NCBI RefSeq assembly: GCF_001550155.1
Contig: NZ_LRUF01000026.1
Coordinates: 621,441 to 685,440 of the forward strand
Length of the DNA: 64,000 nt
Reading direction: 5' to 3'
Origin: Pseudoalteromonas arabiensis
GTDB lineage: Bacteria > Pseudomonadota > Gammaproteobacteria > Enterobacterales > Alteromonadaceae
The notes beneath the pieces are model-generated. The model had not been told where the DNA came from. It saw only the letters and a list, made by a program, of their open reading frames with translations, and made no database searches. Shown one piece after another: positions 59,940-64,000 of this stretch; the stretch's first letter is position 1, and every line of letters begins with the position of its first letter. The position numbers and the translations under genes are program-made.

Positions 59940-60485
59940 ATGTGGAATATTCCAAACACACTCACAACCTTTAGACTTTTTCTAATCCCTATTTTTTTGG
60001 TGATTTTTTATTTGCCATTCTCATGGGCGTTTTTCGCAGCGGCATTTGTATTCTGGCTTGCGTCAATCACTGATATTCTTGATGGCTACTTAGCTCGTCG
60101 ACTTGATCAGTCAACACCCTTTGGTGCTTTCTTAGATCCTGTTGCCGATAAAGTAATGGTTTGCGCAGCACTTGTAGCGCTTTCTAGTCACTATCAGAGC
60201 TTATATATGACAATACCTGCACTTGTTATTATCAGTCGTGAAATTGTTATTTCTGCACTGCGTGAATGGATGGCCGAGCAGGGTAAACGCGACAACGTGG
60301 CTGTATCAAATATGGGCAAATTCAAGACCGCCGCACAAATGCTAGCGATTATTGGCTTAATTTGGCAATTTGACACTTGGATGATCTACTTAAGTTATGG
60401 GCTTTTATATATTGCGACACTGTTAACGCTTAGTTCTATGTTGCAATATTTGATGGCTGCGTGGTCAGAGTTGACCAAAAATTGA
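59940..60485 (+). CDS. pgsA: Phosphatidylglycerophosphate synthase PgsA
   Basis: 181 residues (E. coli 182) with the CDP-alcohol phosphotransferase signature DGYLARRLDQSTPFGAFLDPVADK (pattern DGxxARx8Gx3Dx3D, from about residue 56). It joins CDP-diacylglycerol and glycerol-3-phosphate in the inner membrane, the first committed step to phosphatidylglycerol and cardiolipin. The order uvrY-uvrC-pgsA-tRNAGly-tRNACys-tRNALeu equals that in E. coli. Confidence 0.96.
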   Translation: MWNIPNTLTTFRLFLIPIFLVIFYLPFSWAFFAAAFVFWLASITDILDGYLARRLDQSTPFGAFLDPVADKVMVCAALVALSSHYQSLYMTIPALVIISREIVISALREWMAEQGKRDNVAVSNMGKFKTAAQMLAIIGLIWQFDTWMIYLSYGLLYIATLLTLSSMLQYLMAAWSELTKN

Positions 60486-60556
60486 TCCTAAACGTCTAAT
60501 TACACACCGTTTTAGATAAAAAATAAGCAAACAGTTCAAAACTGGCATTTTTTATA

Positions 60557-60584
60557 TTGACGCGTTTAATAATCTCTGTAGAAT
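60557..60584 (+). promoter_or_regulatory. Promoter of the tRNA array
   Basis: TTGACG (60557-60562), 16 bases, TAGAAT (60579-60584), then a GC-rich discriminator GCGTCC, a stable-RNA feature associated with stringent control. About 34 bp before the first tRNA. Confidence 0.7.
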
Positions 60585-60624
60585 GCGTCCGTGTTGAGAG
60601 GGCATAGCCCCCAAGATAAAGAAA

Positions 60625-60700
60625 GCGGCACTAGCTCAGTTGGTAGAGCGCAACCTTGCCAAGGTTGAGGTCACGAGTTCGAGCCTCGTGTGCCGCTCCA
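60625..60700 (+). tRNA. glyW: tRNA-Gly (GCC) copy 1
   Basis: 76 bases including CCA. Acceptor GCGGCAC/GTGCCGC, D-stem and GCTCAGTTGGTAGAGC, anticodon loop TTGCCAA, T-loop TTCGAGC. Confidence 0.97.
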
Positions 60701-60712
60701 ATTATCTAGCTT

Positions 60713-60786
60713 GGCGGAATGGCAGAGTGGCCATGCAGCGGATTGCAAATCCGTCCACCTCGGTTCGACTCCGGGTTCCGCCTCCA
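60713..60786 (+). tRNA. cysT: tRNA-Cys (GCA) copy 1
   Basis: 74 bases including CCA. Acceptor GGCGGAA/TTCCGCC, anticodon loop TTGCAAA, T-loop TTCGACT. Confidence 0.97.
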
Positions 60787-60820
60787 TTCAACACTCCACG
60801 CGCTCTAAGAGCAACCCGAT

Positions 60821-60907
60821 GCCCGGGTGGTGGAATTGGTAGACACAAGGGATTTAAAATCCCTCGTTCGTAAGGACGTGCCGGTTCAAGTCCGGCCCCG
60901 GGCACCA
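60821..60907 (+). tRNA. leuZ: tRNA-Leu (TAA) copy 1
   Basis: 87 bases including CCA, class II with a long variable arm TCGTTCGTAAGGACG region. Acceptor GCCCGGG/CCCGGGC, anticodon loop TTTAAAA. A short inverted repeat (60802-60812) precedes it. Confidence 0.97.
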
Positions 60908-60976
60908 TTTGTGGTTAACTGCAACACCAAGTGTAGTTTTAAAATTTTTTAGATTTAACCTTAGAGTTAATATGAT

Positions 60977-61052
60977 GCGGCACTAGCTCAGTTGGTAGAG
61001 CGCAACCTTGCCAAGGTTGAGGTCACGAGTTCGAGCCTCGTGTGCCGCTCCA
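60977..61052 (+). tRNA. tRNA-Gly (GCC) copy 2
   Basis: 76 bases, identical to copy 1. No tRNA-Cys follows; a tRNA-Leu comes next. Confidence 0.97.
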
Positions 61053-61091
61053 TATTAGCTTTATCCACTTGCTTTAAATAGCAAACCCGAT

Positions 61092-61178
61092 GCCCGGGTG
61101 GTGGAATTGGTAGACACAAGGGATTTAAAATCCCTCGTTCGTAAGGACGTGCCGGTTCAAGTCCGGCCCCGGGCACCA
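61092..61178 (+). tRNA. tRNA-Leu (TAA) copy 2
   Basis: 87 bases, same sequence as copy 1, preceded by AACCCGAT and by an inverted repeat at 61069-61084. Confidence 0.97.
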
Positions 61179-61214
61179 TTTAAACTTAAATAGTTTAGGG
61201 TGAAGAAAAAATTT

Positions 61215-61232
61215 GCGGCACTAGCTCAGTTG
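61215..61232 (+). pseudogene. tRNA-Gly fragment (5' 18 bases)
   Basis: GCGGCACTAGCTCAGTTG equals the first 18 bases of the tRNA-Gly copies, then diverges. The preceding AAAAAATTT is also shared with the intact copy 85 bp downstream. No cloverleaf can be completed. Confidence 0.8.
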
Positions 61233-61299
61233 CCAGAACGTTATTACCGCAACCTCAAGGTTGTGCACCAACGGACGAAATACTGACAGAAAAAAATTT

Positions 61300-61375
61300 G
61301 CGGCACTAGCTCAGTTGGTAGAGCGCAACCTTGCCAAGGTTGAGGTCACGAGTTCGAGCCTCGTGTGCCGCTCCA
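61300..61375 (+). tRNA. tRNA-Gly (GCC) copy 3
   Basis: 76 bases, identical to copies 1 and 2. Confidence 0.97.
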
Positions 61376-61393
61376 ATTATTTGGAAGCGATAA

Positions 61394-61467
61394 GGCGGAA
61401 TGGCAGAGTGGCCATGCAGCGGATTGCAAATCCGTCTACCTCGGTTCGACTCCGGGTTCCGCCTCCA
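61394..61467 (+). tRNA. tRNA-Cys (GCA) copy 2
   Basis: 74 bases; differs from copy 1 at one position after the anticodon stem (CCGTCTACC instead of CCGTCCACC). Confidence 0.97.
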
Positions 61468-61502
61468 TATAATACTCCACACGCTCATATGAGCAACCCG
61501 AT

Positions 61503-61589
61503 GCCCGGGTGGTGGAATTGGTAGACACAAGGGATTTAAAATCCCTCGTTCGTAAGGACGTGCCGGTTCAAGTCCGGCCCCGGGCACCA
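61503..61589 (+). tRNA. tRNA-Leu (TAA) copy 3
   Basis: 87 bases, same as the other two. A perfect 12-bp palindrome (61483-61494) precedes it. Confidence 0.97.
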
Positions 61590-61734
61590 TTTATATAAAA
61601 TACCTCTTTTCTATTTCATTTATATTTCTTTTAACAATCTCATCTAATTATTTTTTTATTGCCAAAATAGCTCTATAGTTTCCTAAGTCTTTTTTAAGTT
61701 CTACTGATTCAATAAATAGGATCAAGGAAAGATA

Positions 61735-62004
61735 ATGGAGCAATTTAAACGGGGCTTAAATCAGTTTTGGGTTGGTGCAGTGTTTGGGGTTTGCTTAGCA
61801 ATTTCATTAGTGCTTATTCCTATCGCAATTAATATGTCGAACATTAATGACGTACTTAAAATTCATGAAGTTAATGTGTTAGTTGAAAAAGTTTCGACTG
61901 TTTTCGATAAATCAGAACAGGCTATTGGTGATGCTAAAACAGCGTTGATCGACTTTGATAATGACGCAGTGATGGATATGCTGACTGCCGTACAATCTTA
62001 TTAG
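61735..62004 (+). CDS. Small hypothetical membrane protein (89 aa, probably truncated)
   Basis: 89 residues: basic N-terminus, one hydrophobic helix (about 12-34, VGAVFGVCLAISLVLIPIAI) and an amphipathic segment ending TAVQSY. The ribosome site is GGAAAG. After the TAG stop, the same frame meets TGA and TAA within 50 bases, then reads an Lys/Glu/Gln-rich helix-like stretch that looks coding. I do not recognise a family. It may be a functional short protein or a gene that has lost its C-terminus. Confidence 0.55.
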   Translation: MEQFKRGLNQFWVGAVFGVCLAISLVLIPIAINMSNINDVLKIHEVNVLVEKVSTVFDKSEQAIGDAKTALIDFDNDAVMDMLTAVQSY

Positions 62005-62180
62005 CAACAAACACAGTGATTATTATCCTTTGAGCAAAAATAAGTATTAAAAGAGCAAATTAAAGAACAGCTTGCACATCAACTTAAAGATAAACTCAAC
62101 GAGCAGCAGACGACATTCATATTGTCTGTCTTTGAAAACTTAGCAAATACAAAAAAGGGAGCGCAAGCGCTCCCCAATTA
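62005..62180 (+). pseudogene. Decayed C-terminal remnant of the preceding small gene
   Basis: In the same frame as the 89-residue gene, beyond stops TAG, TGA and TAA, codons from about 62044 read VLKEQIKEQLAHQLKDKLNE and then a hydrophobic ILSVFENLANT segment, the composition of a real coiled-coil protein. The simplest reading is a premature stop plus later decay. Confidence 0.45.
62151..62175 (-). terminator. Rho-independent terminator of the AGCS gene
   Basis: GGGAGCGC-AA-GCGCTCCC preceded by A6, which is a T6 tract on the minus strand. It lies just beyond the AGCS stop codon. Confidence 0.9.
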
Positions 62181-62198
62181 AGTACTTATTAAACTAGA

Positions 62199-63617
62199 TT
62201 ATTTGCGCCACGCGCCTTTAGGAATTGTTTGATTCAGTTTTTTGTTTTGCGAAGGATCAAAAGTAGGTAACTTACCCGCTTTGCGTTGAGTGTTGTAATC
62301 CTTAGCTAACCAAATGACGACGCCAGACAACATGAATAGGGCTATTACATTTACAATAGCCATTAGCCCCATTGAAATATCCGCAAGAGTCCACACGATT
62401 GGCAACTCGCCAAGTGCACCAAACATGACCATACCAAGAACAAGTAATCTAAAAACTAACATACCAGCTGCATGATTATGTTCTAAGAATAATAAATTAG
62501 TTTCAGCGTAAGAATAATTTGCAACAATAGAGGTAAATGCAAAAAACAAAATTGCCACCGCAATAAAAGTTGCGCCCCAACTGCCAACATGCTCCTCTAG
62601 TGCTGCTTGTGTTAATGCAATACCAGTCACGCCTGAATCAGGTACCAATTGTTGTGATAATAAAATCAGTGCCGCAGTCGCGCTACATATGATGATGGTA
62701 TCAACAAATACACCTAGCATTTGTACGTAACCCTGAGAAGCTGGGTGAGGAGGGTTGGGTGTAGCTGTCGCTGCGGCGTTTGCTGCACTACCCATACCGG
62801 CTTCATTAGAAAACAGACCACGTTTAATACCTTGGATCATGGCCTGCATTACACCATAACCAATAGCACCAGCGCCAGCTTGCTCAATGCCAAACGCACT
62901 ATTTATTACATGCATAAATACATCAGGTAGTAAATTGTAGTTACTTATACAAACATAAAGAGCTACGAGGAAGTAGGCTAGAGCCATAAATGGAACAACC
63001 ATTTCCGCAAATCGAGAGATTGTTCTTAACCCGCCGAAGATAATGATACCGGAGCCAATAACAAGCGAGATACCAACTATATAATTAGGAATTCCAAATG
63101 CAACTTCAAAGGCTGCTGCAATAGAGTTTGATTGAACAGCATTAAAGACAAGACCGAAAGCTAAAATTAAGCAAAGTGAAAAAATAACGCCCATCCAGCG
63201 TTTGCCTAAACCGTATTCCATATAATAAGCAGGGCCACCTCGAAAGTTACCCTCTTCATCGACGGTTTTATAGGCTTGTGCAAGTGTACTTTCGGCAAAA
63301 CTGGTCGCCATTCCTATTAGCGCAATCAGCCACATCCAAAATATAGCTCCAGCGCCACCTAAATAAAGTGCAACGGCCACGCCTGCCATATTACCCGTAC
63401 CAACTCGTGCTGCTAGGGAAGTACAAAATGCTTGAAATGAAGAAATACCTTCACCACACCCTTTGCGACTTTGGAACATCACTTTGACCATATGAGGAAA
63501 TTGGGTGAATTGAATAAAGCCAAGTCGAAGTGTAAAAAATAGCCCCGCGGCTATTAATAGGTAAACCAGAATGTGGCCCCAGAGAAGGCCACTTATACTA
63601 TTTATAATATCTGTCAT
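62199..63617 (-). CDS. Alanine/glycine:cation symporter (AGCS family)
   Basis: 472 residues with about 11 membrane helices. ISSFQAFCTSLAARVGTGNMAGVAVALYLGGAGAIFWMWL and KRGLFSNEAGMGSAANAAATA (given only in part as GLFSNEAGMGSA) are the AGCS hallmarks. Imports alanine or glycine with Na+. I looked for a glycine riboswitch, which often precedes such genes in related bacteria, and did not see one in the short leader. Stands alone between a tRNA-linked locus and an rRNA promoter. Confidence 0.93.
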   Translation of the reverse strand: MTDIINSISGLLWGHILVYLLIAAGLFFTLRLGFIQFTQFPHMVKVMFQSRKGCGEGISSFQAFCTSLAARVGTGNMAGVAVALYLGGAGAIFWMWLIALIGMATSFAESTLAQAYKTVDEEGNFRGGPAYYMEYGLGKRWMGVIFSLCLILAFGLVFNAVQSNSIAAAFEVAFGIPNYIVGISLVIGSGIIIFGGLRTISRFAEMVVPFMALAYFLVALYVCISNYNLLPDVFMHVINSAFGIEQAGAGAIGYGVMQAMIQGIKRGLFSNEAGMGSAANAAATATPNPPHPASQGYVQMLGVFVDTIIICSATAALILLSQQLVPDSGVTGIALTQAALEEHVGSWGATFIAVAILFFAFTSIVANYSYAETNLLFLEHNHAAGMLVFRLLVLGMVMFGALGELPIVWTLADISMGLMAIVNVIALFMLSGVVIWLAKDYNTQRKAGKLPTFDPSQNKKLNQTIPKGAWRK

Positions 63618-63790
63618 TTTTTCTTGCCTTGTGAGCGAGTGGAATCTGCGGCGAAACTTACCATAACAAGAGAGGAGAGTTTAGTTATTCTGTTAAAAAA
63701 CTCGCGTTATCCACAGCTTGCTGTGTGTAACTTGTTTGCATTTGGTGGGTATCTGGTTAATTTAAAAGTAATCAAAAAAACCTGCGAAAA
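63618..63790. other. Intergenic DNA with AT-rich UP-like segment before rrn P1
   Basis: The left part is the AGCS leader, with no gene. From about 63755 it becomes A/T rich (GGTTAATTTAAAAGTAATCA), ending just upstream of the P1 -35, as expected for an UP element. Fis sites could not be judged. Confidence 0.4.
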
Positions 63791-63794
63791 GTGC

Positions 63795-63822
63795 TTGCGT
63801 AAAAAATCCATCTCCCTATAAT
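63795..63822 (+). promoter_or_regulatory. rRNA operon promoter P1
   Basis: TTGCGT, 16 bases, TATAAT, then a GCGC-containing discriminator and CCACTGACACGG. The run CTCCCTATAATGCGC matches the E. coli rrn P1 core, with a start expected at A63831. The GC-rich discriminator is the ppGpp/DksA-sensitive feature. Confidence 0.9.
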
Positions 63823-63932
63823 GCGCATCCACTGACACGGCGGGCAGCAACGAAAGGCGCTGAACAAGGTGACAGAGAGTTAAGTAAAACTTCGGTTTAA
63901 AACGGTCTAAAAAGAAAGTTTAAAATTAAGTG

Positions 63933-63960
63933 TTGACTCGAAAAATTAAGGATGTATTAT
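63933..63960 (+). promoter_or_regulatory. rRNA operon promoter P2
   Basis: TTGACT, 16 bases, TATTAT, about 138 bp after P1, with the same two hexamers and spacing as the E. coli rrn P2. Confidence 0.9.
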
Positions 63961-63986
63961 ACGCATCCCTAGCGACAACGTCGCAA

Positions 63987-64000
63987 CGTTCTTTAACAAT
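63987..64000 (+). promoter_or_regulatory. rrn leader boxA antitermination site (cut by window end)
   Basis: CGTTCTTTAACAAT resembles the E. coli boxA TGCTCTTTAACAA, bound by NusB/NusE. The 16S gene should start a few hundred bases beyond the right edge. Confidence 0.8.

Noticed and set aside
60625..61589. Regular repeats that might suggest a CRISPR array
   Set aside because: The repeats are 74-87-base tRNA genes with cloverleaf features and unequal spacers; no cas genes are near.
60640..61590. Several ORFs across the tRNA array on both strands
   Set aside because: They are read-throughs of tRNA sequence; their near-identical peptides simply reflect repeated tRNAs.
63618..63760. Glycine riboswitch before the AGCS symporter
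   Set aside because: The leader lacks the tandem-aptamer core and is too short.

Overview
The window is chromosomal DNA of a marine gammaproteobacterium, most likely Pseudoalteromonas (Alteromonadales). Support comes from the low-GC base composition, the gene content (nagK-nagA-nagX-nagB chitin-sugar genes, OmpK/Tsx porin, FadE, M2 peptidase, AGCS symporter) and Enterobacteria-like blocks (nadK-recN next to grpE, dapB-carAB, uvrY-uvrC-pgsA-tRNA Gly/Cys/Leu). An rrn promoter pair at the right edge is strikingly close to that of E. coli. The genus is an inference; nothing here proves it. No prophage, IS element or CRISPR array was seen. Most of the window is ordinary core genome, and the interest lies in regulatory DNA and a few small loci.

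Layout. 1-4.8 kb: PrkA kinase operon (yeaG-yeaH-ycgB, minus strand; ycgB runs off the left edge). 5-6.2 kb: sodB and grxD. 6.2-13.6 kb: a self-contained envelope-export module on the minus strand, with an uncatalogued 30-codon membrane peptide, HlyD-type adaptor, ABC ATPase, two FtsX-type permeases, then an NtrC-type regulator and its histidine kinase. Upstream are a sigma-54-like promoter and twin dyads. 13.7-20 kb: gltBD with ArgR-like and LiuR-like boxes. 20-25.6 kb: recN, nadK, an HrcA-like repressor and grpE, with two sigma-32-type promoters. 25.6-30.6 kb: Bcr-type MFS pump, M48 lipoprotein protease, OmpK porin, a 269-bp MITE-like palindromic repeat, and an NhaC-family transporter preceded by what looks like a SAM-II-family riboswitch. 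30.6-36.6 kb: dapB, carA-carB-greA, with an attenuator-like terminator and overlapping leader ORF before carA. 36.7-39.7 kb: S66 carboxypeptidase, then a divergent locus (DUF3307 + SatD / NYN ribonuclease-like) separated by three 18-bp palindromes at an exact 28-bp pitch. 40-44.4 kb: NagR-boxed N-acetylglucosamine catabolism. 44.4-49.8 kb: nudC, metC, an ABC-2 exporter with a PH-domain protein, and a putative porin. 49.8-57.3 kb: M2 dipeptidase, fadE, a lipoprotein, cysK, a dicarboxylate-type symporter. 57.4-61.6 kb: uvrY-uvrC-pgsA and an expanded tRNA array (3 Gly, 2 Cys, 3 Leu and a Gly fragment). 61.7-64 kb: a decaying small membrane gene, an alanine/glycine symporter, and the P1/P2/boxA region of an rRNA operon whose genes lie beyond the window.

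Cooperation. Glutamate synthase, carbamoyl-phosphate synthase and the nag genes link nitrogen and amino-sugar use. Chaperone control (hrcA-like, grpE), SOD, glutaredoxin, RecN and UvrC form a stress group. The best candidates for undescribed biology are the SatD/DUF3307/NYN locus with its phased operators, the sigma-54-like export module with its small first gene, the SAM-II-like leader and the carA leader. All functional calls are from reading the sequence; no database search was run.
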